Assembly (NCBI RefSeq): GCF_023256325.1 | Contig: NZ_JAGDXI010000016.1 | Coordinates: 1 to 64,000 of the forward strand | Length of the DNA: 64,000 bases | Direction: 5' to 3' | DNA from: Caldisphaera sp. | GTDB taxonomy: Archaea > Thermoproteota > Thermoprotei_A > Sulfolobales > Acidilobaceae | Part shown: piece after piece, positions 18,013-26,408 of the stretch | Layout of the letters: every line of letters starts with the position of its first letter | Numbering within the stretch: the first letter of the stretch is position 1 | Translations under genes and position numbers: made by a program | Notes under the pieces: generated by a model | What the model saw: only the letters and a program-made list of their open reading frames with translations | Database searches by the model: none | What the model was told of the DNA's origin: nothing

Positions 18013-18934
18013 GATTAAATCATATAAAAATATTTTTTATAAAATTTTAATAAATTTGAACCATTTTTTCTATAATTTATTTTATAATTTAAAACCATGC
18101 AATCTCATAAAAAAACTAAGCCCTGAGATAGATTACATGATTTTGGGTTCCGGAATAAGTAAAGGATTTTATAATTATTGTAAAAGAGAAGTTACCTTAA
18201 TTTTTCTTTTTTTACCTACATTATTATGGGAAGTTGTTTATATTTATTCAGGCCTATCGGGAAAATACGGCATTGAAAAAATTATAATAATTTCGATTCT
18301 AGCAGTTGTTTTAGGTTATTTATTGTCTCTTGGCTTAAGTATTTTAATTCCATCTTTCAAATACTCATCAAGAAAAGATGACTTAGAGGCAAAGTTTCAT
18401 ATATTTGCCTCAACTCTAACTTCTTTGCTTGCAGGTGGAGAAGGTCTTTCTCAAGCTCTTTTAACATTTGTTAATAAATATTCTGATGAATTAAAAGAAT
18501 TTAACGTAGAAATGAACTATATAAAGACATATGTAACCTTAAATGAAAATCCTGCTAAAATATTAGAAGGGTTATCTAAAATAACCCCTTCCCCAAGCCT
18601 TAAGCTTTTGGCTCAATCCCTTGCAAGAGGAGCTGTTGCTGGGGCAGATTTGGTTCAAATAGCTCAGGATTCTATATCTTCCTATCTGAATTATTATTAT
18701 TCTTTGGTTGAAAGAATATCCTCGTCTATTGGAACTCTATTGGAATCTTTTTTAGTTGTTGGTATTGTGGGTCCGGTCTTAATAGGAGTCATGGGAATGT
18801 TATTTACTGTTTATCCGGTTAGCACGATAAGTTTTACATCATTAATTATATTAGTTATATTTATACTAATACCTATAGTGTCTCTGATAACAGCTGTTCT
18901 AGCTGATAATCAAACATCAAAATTAAAGCTTTAG
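18005..18934 (+). CDS. type II secretion F-domain membrane protein (pilus platform, part 1)
   Basis: A 309-residue inner-membrane platform protein of the GspF/TadC type. Hydrophobic segments are at residues about 63-82, 92-120, 245-268 and 275-300, with a cytosolic domain near 121-235 (AGGEGLSQALLTF, LARGAVAGADLVQIAQ). The likely start is GTG 18005, overlapping the ATPase stop by 8 bp. In most crenarchaeal pilus systems one larger protein holds two F domains; here they are split between this gene and the next. It anchors the ATPase under the growing pilus. Confidence 0.85.
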   Translation: MIKIKSYKNIFYKILINLNHFFYNLFYNLKPCNLIKKLSPEIDYMILGSGISKGFYNYCKREVTLIFLFLPTLLWEVVYIYSGLSGKYGIEKIIIISILAVVLGYLLSLGLSILIPSFKYSSRKDDLEAKFHIFASTLTSLLAGGEGLSQALLTFVNKYSDELKEFNVEMNYIKTYVTLNENPAKILEGLSKITPSPSLKLLAQSLARGAVAGADLVQIAQDSISSYLNYYYSLVERISSSIGTLLESFLVVGIVGPVLIGVMGMLFTVYPVSTISFTSLIILVIFILIPIVSLITAVLADNQTSKLKL

Positions 18935-18943
18935 GTGAGGAAG

Positions 18944-19849
18944 ATGAGAACTGTTGGCCCCCCAAGACCTTTAAAATATTTAATTTTTATTCCCGTGTCT
19001 GGAATTTTATCTTTGTTTATTTTCTATTATATATTTAAAAAATTATTTCCAACTCAATTCCCTGTATTTACAAGTTTTTCTAATATACCTGTTCCATCTA
19101 CCATGATAACAATAATATATGTGGATTTATTTTTTGTTTTTTTATTGTTACCATACGCAATATATTCAAGGAAGTATAGCAATTATATGCTAGAGTTAAA
19201 AAGGCAGGCAAGATCATTTTTAGAAATTTATCCAAGCGTAGCTGCTTCATTACCTTCAGTTTCCCAAGCTATACTAGCTTCTGTAGAGCTGGTTGAGCCA
19301 CCTTTAAAAGATTATTTAGCTGCTTTTGGCTCTCTGTATAAAATGACAGGTGATCTTGAAGGATCTTTTTTGAAAATCTTTTCTTCTTCACCAAGAGATG
19401 TAAGGTTATTGCTAACGTCTATATTAACAACTGCGAGAAGTGGAGGTAGAGCTAGTGATATTTTAAATGTCACAAGCAGGTATGCTGCAGAGCTTCAAAG
19501 GATGGAATTTTATTTGAAAAACAGATTGCAATCGTATTCTTCAGTAATAATTTTAGGCATAGCTGTTTATGGCTTCGCAGTAGGTATGACCATAGTTATG
19601 CTTGAGGTATTGAAGAAAAATGCAACATTTGGATTAACAGGAGTTATGACAGCAACCATAAATATACCAGGTATTTTAGGAATATTTTTCTATTCACTTT
19701 TAATAGTTTCTGCTACATCAGGTTATATTATAGCGAAGGTTATATCAGACTTTGCACCAAGAACAAGCGAATACTTCATTTATTTAATATTAATAGGCAC
19801 ATTCACTATGATAGTTGCTTTAAGTTTAGCATCACATGTTGTGATTTAA
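18944..19849 (+). CDS. type II secretion F-domain membrane protein (pilus platform, part 2)
   Basis: The second platform protein, 301 residues from ATG 18944, which is preceded by AGGTGA at a normal distance; the GTG at 18935 lies inside that site. Hydrophobic segments are near residues 10-30, 50-70, 195-220, 235-260 and 275-298, with a cytosolic F domain between (ARSFLEIYPSVAASLPS, ARSGGRASDILNVTSRYA). It follows part 1 directly and probably forms a heteromer with it, as TadB and TadC do. The pilin genes begin about 55 bases downstream. Confidence 0.85.
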   Translation: MRTVGPPRPLKYLIFIPVSGILSLFIFYYIFKKLFPTQFPVFTSFSNIPVPSTMITIIYVDLFFVFLLLPYAIYSRKYSNYMLELKRQARSFLEIYPSVAASLPSVSQAILASVELVEPPLKDYLAAFGSLYKMTGDLEGSFLKIFSSSPRDVRLLLTSILTTARSGGRASDILNVTSRYAAELQRMEFYLKNRLQSYSSVIILGIAVYGFAVGMTIVMLEVLKKNATFGLTGVMTATINIPGILGIFFYSLLIVSATSGYIIAKVISDFAPRTSEYFIYLILIGTFTMIVALSLASHVVI

Positions 19850-19904
19850 ATTGGGTTATACGTTAATAAACTTTAAATAAAAATAAAAAATATCGGGTCA
19901 GACA

Positions 19905-20345
19905 TTGAGAAATAAAAGGTCTGTTAGCAATATAGTTGCAGAAATAATGATGATACTAATAACTTTGGCTGTTGGATTTACATTGATAGTTTATTTATCA
20001 TCTGCTGCTGGAGGATTCGTTAGCTTAACCAATAGCAATAATAATCAAGCCCAGCTTGCATTACAGCAATACATTGTCCCCATGGGTTCCTATATAAGTA
20101 ATGGAAACTTATACTTTATATTTAATAGTGGTCCTATGGGGGCACAGATTAATAGCGTTTATATTAATAGCACATTGATCAATACCTGTTCCATTTTATT
20201 TAATAAAACTTCATATAGTTTATCTCATTACATACCTCCAGACGCAGTTGCTGTTATCAAATGTACAAACGTTAAATCAGTGACTTCATTAGTTACAGTA
20301 TCATATAGCGGAGGAGAGGTATATGCAATGGCAAATCCATCGTAA
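19905..20345 (+). CDS. archaeal type IV pilin-like protein
   Basis: A 146-residue pilin-like protein. The N-terminus KRSVSNIVAEIMMILITLAVG is a short basic head followed by a hydrophobic helix of about 22 residues, as in class III signal peptides cut by prepilin peptidase. The mature part carries Asn-linked glycosylation sequons (NST, NKT) and two Cys (in NTCSI and IKCTN) that may pair. The start is a TTG. It overlaps the next pilin gene by 23 bp and completes the platform operon. No prepilin peptidase gene is in the window. Confidence 0.8.
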   Translation: MRNKRSVSNIVAEIMMILITLAVGFTLIVYLSSAAGGFVSLTNSNNNQAQLALQQYIVPMGSYISNGNLYFIFNSGPMGAQINSVYINSTLINTCSILFNKTSYSLSHYIPPDAVAVIKCTNVKSVTSLVTVSYSGGEVYAMANPS

Positions 20346-21324
20346 AAAATCTCAGTCTGCAATAGTTGGAACTATAATATTTATTATAGCAGCATTTATT
20401 ATAGCAGGAGTTATGTTTAGTCTTATAAATTACAATCAAAATGTTTTAACTACTCAAAAGAATTCTATACAGGTACAACAAATGGCAAGCTTAATGGAAA
20501 AGGATATATTTGCTTATTATAATTATACAAATAACAATATTTATATAAATGTTTCAGGTATGGTATATCCTTATAGCTATTACATATCAGGTATTTCAGT
20601 TATATTAAAAAATGGTAGTTATATAACTTTTGATTCATATTCTGGAGGTAGCAATTCTTTACAAATAATAGTTAAAGGAAGTAATAATAAGATAACAACG
20701 TATAATTCGTTACCAGTTTCTCTTGCTCCAAATTCATCGGCTTTAATAATTATAAGCAATGTTAAAAGTGATCCTATAGGTATTTCTGTAAGCGTTGTTA
20801 ATGGGAAAGCCATAGCTTCGATACCTGTTGAGAATGTACAGCAAATTCTTTCAGCATTAAGAGGAACTGGTGTTATATATGTTGTTCCGCCAGTAAGTAA
20901 AATAATAACCAATAAATACTTTAATGTTAGTTTCTTAATAACAGAAGTCAATATACTTAATAAAACAGTATTTACTCCTGCAAATTCCCCCTATAACTAT
21001 ACATGGAGTGTATCTTTTGATTTAAATACAAAAGCAAACTCAGGTATTACTGGTACAGGTACATCAGTACCTGCGACAGTAACTCATAAAACTGTTACAT
21101 TCTATACCATTATAAGTTTTTCTAATGGAAATAATGTTACGTTTATTAAGATTCCCTCAGGATACTATTATTACTATAATGTATCTAACCTATATTTTTG
21201 GATCACTATTAATAAAAACAAATATTATAATTTTACATGTTACGCTAATCCATCTAATGGTATAATATTTGTTAATCAAAACACTAACATAAGCATAACA
21301 TATAATTGTTATCAAACATCATAA
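20323..21324 (+). CDS. large type IV pilin-like surface protein
   Basis: A 333-residue protein with a basic head (HRKKSQ), then the hydrophobic helix SAIVGTIIFIIAAFIIAGV, the layout of a class III signal peptide followed by a pilin N-helix. The rest is a beta-rich, Asn/Ser/Tyr-rich ectodomain with many NxS/T sequons. It is longer than ordinary pilins and may be a tip or minor pilin. The ATG has GGAGAGGT just upstream and overlaps the previous pilin by 23 bp, so the two are translated together. It ends the pilus operon. Confidence 0.78.
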   Translation: MQWQIHRKKSQSAIVGTIIFIIAAFIIAGVMFSLINYNQNVLTTQKNSIQVQQMASLMEKDIFAYYNYTNNNIYINVSGMVYPYSYYISGISVILKNGSYITFDSYSGGSNSLQIIVKGSNNKITTYNSLPVSLAPNSSALIIISNVKSDPIGISVSVVNGKAIASIPVENVQQILSALRGTGVIYVVPPVSKIITNKYFNVSFLITEVNILNKTVFTPANSPYNYTWSVSFDLNTKANSGITGTGTSVPATVTHKTVTFYTIISFSNGNNVTFIKIPSGYYYYYNVSNLYFWITINKNKYYNFTCYANPSNGIIFVNQNTNISITYNCYQTS

Positions 21325-21341
21325 TTAAGACGAATTGTTAT

Positions 21342-21761
21342 CTATTCCTTGGCTCCCATCTCAATAAGTTTTTTCCTCAATTCTTGAGGTATTTCCATTG
21401 ATTTGTTATTTATTTCATCATATACTACTGCAACAATTTTACATATTGCCGATAATTGATTGCTGCTTTCATTATGTATCTCGTATGTATACCTTATACT
21501 ACTTTTTCCCAACAAAATTTCAGTTATATTAACGCTATATAAGTCTCCTGGCCTTAATGGGTTTTTGTAATCACACTCAGCATGAACTCTCGGCATTAGT
21601 AATCTTTTACCAACTTCTCCTTTTTGTGAAATATTTAATGATGCAAAGAAGTCTTCTTCAGTTCTTTCACATACTCTAAAGAAATTAGAAAAGTGCATCA
21701 TTATAGCTGCATCCGTCTCACTCCAATAAACTCTGTATTTCGCTGAAAATATAGGCTTCAC
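21342..21761 (-). CDS. hotdog-fold acyl-CoA thioesterase (YbgC/4HBT-like)
   Basis: A 139-residue single hotdog domain of the 4-hydroxybenzoyl-CoA thioesterase family. The motif YRVYWSETDAAIMMHFSNFFR near residues 9-29 is the family's active-site region, with an Asp in the usual position, although the common YN/D-H-G loop is altered. The substrate is unknown. The start GTG 21761 is chosen because GGTG lies six bases upstream; the frame also opens at TTG 21773. The gene is convergent with the pilus operon and divergent from the SmAP3 gene. Confidence 0.85.
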   Translation of the reverse strand: MKPIFSAKYRVYWSETDAAIMMHFSNFFRVCERTEEDFFASLNISQKGEVGKRLLMPRVHAECDYKNPLRPGDLYSVNITEILLGKSSIRYTYEIHNESSNQLSAICKIVAVVYDEINNKSMEIPQELRKKLIEMGAKE

Positions 21762-21862
21762 ATTTATCACCAATTTTGAAAAAAATTAAGGGAATTAAAA
21801 GTTTTCTATTAGATAGAAAAACCTAATATTTAGAGAAATATAGAAAAAGATAGGTGCAAGAA

Positions 21863-22309
21863 ATGTCAGCGTCGCCAGAGCCAGCAAGGAGATTCGTTTC
21901 ACGTTTAAATTCATTGCTAGACAGGAGCGTTACAATAAAGCTAACCAATGGTAGATATTATGTAGGAAAGCTAACAGGTTATGATCCTGCAACTTACAGC
22001 GTTATGCTAGAATCAGCTAAAGATAATGAAGGAAATTTATGGCCTGTTTCTATAATTTATGGGGGAAGTATAAGTGAGATTTTAATTGGGGAAAGTGAGA
22101 TTTTTAATGCAAAGGAGTTTTCAGAGTTTTTAACTAGGTTTGGTAATATTGAAAAGCATTTAATAAAAGTTTATGATGATATAAATGTGGTTGAAATTGG
22201 TAAAAACATAAAGGTTTCTAAAGATGGTGTTGAAGGTTCAGGTCCTTTGGCCCAAAAGATATACAGCATATTTAGAGAATATTTGAGGACGAAAGGAATT
22301 AATCAATAA
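21863..22309 (+). CDS. SmAP3-type Sm-like RNA-binding protein
   Basis: A 148-residue archaeal Sm-like protein. Residues about 10-75 are the Lsm domain (LLDRSVTIKLTNGRYYVGKLTGYD, then ISEILIG), which forms ring-shaped oligomers that bind U-rich RNA. The remaining 70 residues (NAKEFSEFLTRFG...) are the extra C-terminal domain known from crenarchaeal SmAP3. I use ATG 21863, six bases after AGGTG; the GTG at 21854 lies within that site. It sits 17 bases before tgtA, so the two RNA-related genes are probably co-transcribed. Confidence 0.87.
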   Translation: MSASPEPARRFVSRLNSLLDRSVTIKLTNGRYYVGKLTGYDPATYSVMLESAKDNEGNLWPVSIIYGGSISEILIGESEIFNAKEFSEFLTRFGNIEKHLIKVYDDINVVEIGKNIKVSKDGVEGSGPLAQKIYSIFREYLRTKGINQ

Positions 22310-22326
22310 CAACGGTGTTTTAATTA

Positions 22327-23808
22327 ATGTTTATTATAAAGGATTTTGAATTAGCTGGTAGAATAGGAATTTTAAAAACAAATAGGGGGATTATAGAAAC
22401 TCCTGCATTTTTCCCAGTTATAGATCCTTTGAAGCAAGATGTTGGAATAAAGGAAATCGAAGAGATGGGATTTAATCAAATTATAACAAATGCTTATTTA
22501 TCATATAAGAGATTTGGGGAAAAAGTAATTAGTGAAGGAATTCATAAGGTATTAGGATTTGATAAAGTAATAATGACTGATTCGGGGGCATATCAGGTAT
22601 TAAAATATGGGAGTATTGATGTCAACCAGGAAACAGTTATGAACTTTGAAAAAGCTATTGGAAGTGATATTGCTGTTATTTTAGATAAGCCAACAGGAGA
22701 CACTGATTTAAAGGAAGCTGAAGAGAGTGTTGAAGAAACATTAAAAAATGCTTACGATGCAGTTAAATTAAAAGATGATAAAACTATTTGGGTCCTTCCT
22801 ATACAAGGAGGAAAATATTTAAATTTAGTTGAAAAAAGTGCCAGAGAATCATCAAATCTCCCATTTGAGATGTTTGCTATTGGTAGCCCAACAGTTTTTC
22901 TTGAAAAGTATGGTTATAATCTTATAATAGATATGATAGCGACTGCAAAGAAATACTTACCTCCAGAAAAACCTTTACACCTTTTTGGAGGAGGTCATCC
23001 ATTAATTTTTCCATTTGCCATAGCAATGGGTGTAGATACATTTGATTCCGCTTCATATGAATTATATGCAAAAGATGATAGATATATAACGGATTATGGA
23101 ACTGAAAAGTTAGAGGATTTAGAGTATTTTCCTTGCAATTGTCCAGTTTGTTCTAAATATACCCCTAAGGATTTAATGGAAATGGATGTAAAAGAGAGAA
23201 GGAAGCTTTTATCAATACATAACTTATATGCAATTAAAAAATCAATAAATAGAACTAAACAAGCAATAAGAGAAGGGAGGCTTTGGGAATTTTTAGTTGA
23301 GATCTCTAGGTATAGACCAGAAGCGCAAAGCGCCTTAAGATCATTAAGCAAACATATAAAGTATATGGATAGATTTAATCCTAAGTATAAGGGAAATCCT
23401 AGAGGGCTTAAGTTTTATGGAATAGAAAACACTTGGAATCCAAGAATTATTAACTATAAATCATGGGTTTTAACAAAATATGAAATAAAAGGAAAAGACG
23501 GAATTATAATGAAACCTTATAGAGGTTGCAAAAAAGAAGATATAAAAAATATGAATTTAATATATTACGCTCCTTACTTAGGTTTAATACCTTATGAAAT
23601 TTGTGGTCTATATCCAACGGCTCAATTTCATTACGTTAATCCAATTCCAAAAGAAGTTGAAAATGAACTAGTTAATACTATTAGAGCGTTTATTATAAAG
23701 AATAGGCAAAATAAAATAATAAAGGTATTTGCAGATAAGAATATTTTATTTAGTTATAGTGTAGGAATTGAAGCTGAAAAATTAGGTGTAGAGGTTTTAT
23801 GGAGTTAG
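22327..23808 (+). CDS. tgtA: archaeosine tRNA-guanine transglycosylase, without PUA domain
   Basis: Exchanges guanine at tRNA position 15 for preQ0 as the first step of archaeosine synthesis. D85 in TDSGAYQ and D240 in FDSASYELY are the catalytic aspartates, and C270, C272 and C275 in CNCPVCSK are zinc ligands. The protein ends at residue 493 after the C2-type region, whereas many archaeal TgtA proteins extend to about 580 with a C-terminal PUA domain. That domain is missing here and may be supplied by the separate PUA protein at 2412. It follows the SmAP3 gene closely. Confidence 0.92.
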   Translation: MFIIKDFELAGRIGILKTNRGIIETPAFFPVIDPLKQDVGIKEIEEMGFNQIITNAYLSYKRFGEKVISEGIHKVLGFDKVIMTDSGAYQVLKYGSIDVNQETVMNFEKAIGSDIAVILDKPTGDTDLKEAEESVEETLKNAYDAVKLKDDKTIWVLPIQGGKYLNLVEKSARESSNLPFEMFAIGSPTVFLEKYGYNLIIDMIATAKKYLPPEKPLHLFGGGHPLIFPFAIAMGVDTFDSASYELYAKDDRYITDYGTEKLEDLEYFPCNCPVCSKYTPKDLMEMDVKERRKLLSIHNLYAIKKSINRTKQAIREGRLWEFLVEISRYRPEAQSALRSLSKHIKYMDRFNPKYKGNPRGLKFYGIENTWNPRIINYKSWVLTKYEIKGKDGIIMKPYRGCKKEDIKNMNLIYYAPYLGLIPYEICGLYPTAQFHYVNPIPKEVENELVNTIRAFIIKNRQNKIIKVFADKNILFSYSVGIEAEKLGVEVLWS

Positions 23809-24833
23809 ATTTTTTGCATGAGCTGTCTGAACTTTTCTGCATTAGATTTGAATGATGATAGCATTTCAAGCCTTTCATTTCTTCTTTTTTCAGACTCAGC
23901 AATAATTTCTTTCTGCCAATCCTCTGTAACTTTAAATTCTGGTATTGGTTCGCTCCTACCCGTTGGTCCTACATGAACTAATGTGAAATAGCTTGTTGTT
24001 GTGTGTTTTTCTTCTCCAGTAATTTCATCTCTTTTAACCACTTTTGCAATAACTTCCATGCTGCTCTTCCCTATGTTTGTTAATGTGCTGTAAATGATTA
24101 AAGTCTCTCCAACCATTACTGGAGAATAAAAATCTGTTGTGTCTACAGATGCTGTAACAACAGGGCCTCTAGCGTACCTTGTTCCAACTAAAGCAGTTGA
24201 TTCATCCAATAATCTCATAAGCTTGCCAGCAAATAAAGTGTTTAATGCCATAGCGTCTTCTGGCATAACAACTTTATAGTTCGTTATAGTAAACCTATCA
24301 TCTAGACCTCTTGGAGGAGAAGAGTCTAAAGCCCTTTCTTTTCTATCCTTTATCCTGTTTTCCCTGTTTTTTCTCCTCTTTAAAGCATCTTGATATATTT
24401 CTTCCTCTTCCTTTGTTTTTGCTTCAATGCAAGCATCTAGCATTACAGGCCTTAAATCTTTACCTACAGCTACATACGTCATGTGGGCTAAAGTAGTTAG
24501 CCTCTTTTCATTAAGTATAGGATTTTCCGCTTCAACCAATAAGCTAACATCTATACTTGTATTTCCTATATAATCAACCCAAGCAGTTATGTTTGCATTT
24601 TCCCCAACTAATACGGGAGATATGAAAAATATGCTATCCATACCAGCTAATAAGGTTGGTCTCTTAGCTATCCTAGTTGCTTCCATGTTTGATACTTGTA
24701 TCATCCAATCTTCTATAACTCCTCCAAATAACATGCCTAATGGGTTTGCATGCATAGGCATTACTTGAAATAATGTAGTTAACTTAGTTTCAAATGGGCT
24801 TAGTTTTCTTTTACATGGCATTACTTTCCCCAT
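23805..24833 (-). CDS. tandem hotdog acyl-CoA thioesterase
   Basis: A 342-residue protein with two hotdog domains, residues about 10-135 (HANPLGMLFGGVIEDWM) and 185-310 (NTLFAGKLMRLLDE). The two domains are joined by a charged helical linker rich in Lys, Arg and Glu near 136-175. It resembles BFIT/ACOT-type acyl-CoA hydrolases, which free fatty acids or short acids from CoA. The first domain keeps the N-P-x-G-x-x-F-G-G motif and the second N-x-x-F-A-G. The start is either ATG 24833 or ATG 24821. It is convergent with tgtA, overlapping its end by 4 bp. Confidence 0.85.
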   Translation of the reverse strand: MGKVMPCKRKLSPFETKLTTLFQVMPMHANPLGMLFGGVIEDWMIQVSNMEATRIAKRPTLLAGMDSIFFISPVLVGENANITAWVDYIGNTSIDVSLLVEAENPILNEKRLTTLAHMTYVAVGKDLRPVMLDACIEAKTKEEEEIYQDALKRRKNRENRIKDRKERALDSSPPRGLDDRFTITNYKVVMPEDAMALNTLFAGKLMRLLDESTALVGTRYARGPVVTASVDTTDFYSPVMVGETLIIYSTLTNIGKSSMEVIAKVVKRDEITGEEKHTTTSYFTLVHVGPTGRSEPIPEFKVTEDWQKEIIAESEKRRNERLEMLSSFKSNAEKFRQLMQKI

Positions 24834-24869
24834 AGGAATAGTTGCAATAAAAATTAAATATATTTATTG

Positions 24870-25295
24870 CTAATAATTGTTGCATTTACCATCTATTAAT
24901 ATCTTTTTTACATCAACATTAATTCCATATTTAGACAAAACCTGTTTAATTTCTTCAATAGCTTGACCATCAACATCTATAATACTATCTTCATTCCTGC
25001 AATAAATATTTATATGAGGGAATGTTTGGTCTATCCTCATTTTCCCGTCTATATCAAATGTATCTATTATTTTTAAAGACTCTAACATCTTTATTGTATT
25101 ATAAACTGTTGACATACCCACCCTAGGTAAAACTTTTTGTGTTTCATCATATATTTCCTTTAATGATGAATGATTTTTAACCATAGCTAATATAGTTTTT
25201 GATATAAGTATTCTTTGAGGTGTCATTCTAAGTTCTTTTTCGCTAAGTTTTTCTAGCACGTCTTTCATTCGGTCGTCTATATCTTGTTCTTTCAT
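24870..25295 (-). CDS. Fur/PerR family regulator with reduced metal site
   Basis: A winged-helix regulator of the Fur family, which senses metal or peroxide. MTPQRILISKTIL near residues 22-34, then VGMSTVYNTIKMLESLKII (recognition helix) are typical. The dimerisation part is reduced: the usual HHH-x-x-CxxC zinc region is FPHINIYCRNED, with only one Cys of the first pair and a lone C-terminal Cys. It may therefore lack the structural zinc site. I use ATG 25295, which has GGATG six bases upstream; the longer start is 25304. It lies downstream of mdh on the same strand. Confidence 0.85.
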   Translation of the reverse strand: MKEQDIDDRMKDVLEKLSEKELRMTPQRILISKTILAMVKNHSSLKEIYDETQKVLPRVGMSTVYNTIKMLESLKIIDTFDIDGKMRIDQTFPHINIYCRNEDSIIDVDGQAIEEIKQVLSKYGINVDVKKILIDGKCNNY

Positions 25296-25391
25296 TTTAA
25301 TCATCCATAAGTATTATGCATAGAAAGTTTTTAACTTTTTCTTATAAAAAATAGTTTCTTTATAATAAAAAATAGTAGTTATTATTGTGTT

Positions 25392-26327
25392 TTATTTATA
25401 TTCAGGAGGCAAAGCGCTTAACAAGTTTTTAACGGCTTCAATACTCTTCATAAATCCTTGGCGTTCTTCGTTATTGAGTGGGACTTCTAATACTTTCTCA
25501 ACTCCGTTCTTCCCTAATATAACTGGGACTTCTGCAACAACATCGTTAACTCCATATTCTCCTTGTAAAATAACGCTTGCAATTATTGCTCTCTTCTGAT
25601 CGTTTTTAATTGCTTCTGCCATTAGTGTTAACCCAGCTGCTGGAGCCCAGTTGCTACTATAGCCTCTTAATTTAATTACTTCAGCACCTGCTCCAACTGT
25701 CTTCTTAACTATTTCATCAATTTGATCCTTTGTCATTAGTTCGCTTAATGGAACTCCTCCAACCATAGATAGTCTTGGTACTGGGAACATGTTTTCTCCA
25801 TGCATACCTAAAACAATTGGCAAAATTGAAGCTGGACTAATACCTAATTTTTGGGATGCATAATAAGATAATCTTGGAGCATCTAATAATCCACTAAAAC
25901 CAATAACTTGGTTTCTTGGGGCTTTTAGCCTCTTATAAACTACGTATGTCATTGCATCGCTTGGGTTTGTTAAAACTAAAACCTTTGCTTTCGGCGAATA
26001 TTCTTTAATAGCATCAGATACTTCTGCCATTACTTTTGCATTTATTGCTAACAGCTCTTCTCTCGTCTGTCCAGCTTTTCTTGGGAAGCCTGCTGTAATT
26101 ATAACAATATCTGAACCTGCCATGTCTTTATAATCATTTGATCCTATAACTTTCCTGCTAGACCCTATGGCTGCAGCCATGTGGCCTAAATCCAATGCTT
26201 CGCCTTGAGGCTTATCCTTTAAAATATCAATTAATACTACATCATCAACATCTCTCATTAAAAGAAAAGCACCAGTTGTTGCCCCAACCTTTCCTGCTCC
26301 ACCTACTACTGTAATCAATTCTCCCAA
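25392..26327 (-). CDS. mdh: malate dehydrogenase (LDH-like family)
   Basis: Interconverts malate and oxaloacetate with NAD(P)H in the citric acid cycle. The Rossmann motif VVGGAGKVGA starts at residue 7, D34 follows the second strand, and the substrate loop FPRKAGQTRE carries R83 and R89 as in malate rather than lactate enzymes. The relay pair D149/H176 is present in SGLLDAPR and GMHGENM. At 311 residues it is the normal size. A TATA-like TTTATATAAACC near 26363-26376 is about 40 bases before the start. The nearby lpdA gene is upstream on the same strand. Confidence 0.95.
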   Translation of the reverse strand: MGELITVVGGAGKVGATTGAFLLMRDVDDVVLIDILKDKPQGEALDLGHMAAAIGSSRKVIGSNDYKDMAGSDIVIITAGFPRKAGQTREELLAINAKVMAEVSDAIKEYSPKAKVLVLTNPSDAMTYVVYKRLKAPRNQVIGFSGLLDAPRLSYYASQKLGISPASILPIVLGMHGENMFPVPRLSMVGGVPLSELMTKDQIDEIVKKTVGAGAEVIKLRGYSSNWAPAAGLTLMAEAIKNDQKRAIIASVILQGEYGVNDVVAEVPVILGKNGVEKVLEVPLNNEERQGFMKSIEAVKNLLSALPPEYK

Positions 26328-26408
26328 CCTCTACTAATTTTATAATTGTTAGAACCTGTAATTAGGTTTATATAAATGAGACGTATTGAATTTTTACTAA
26401 ATCCCTTT

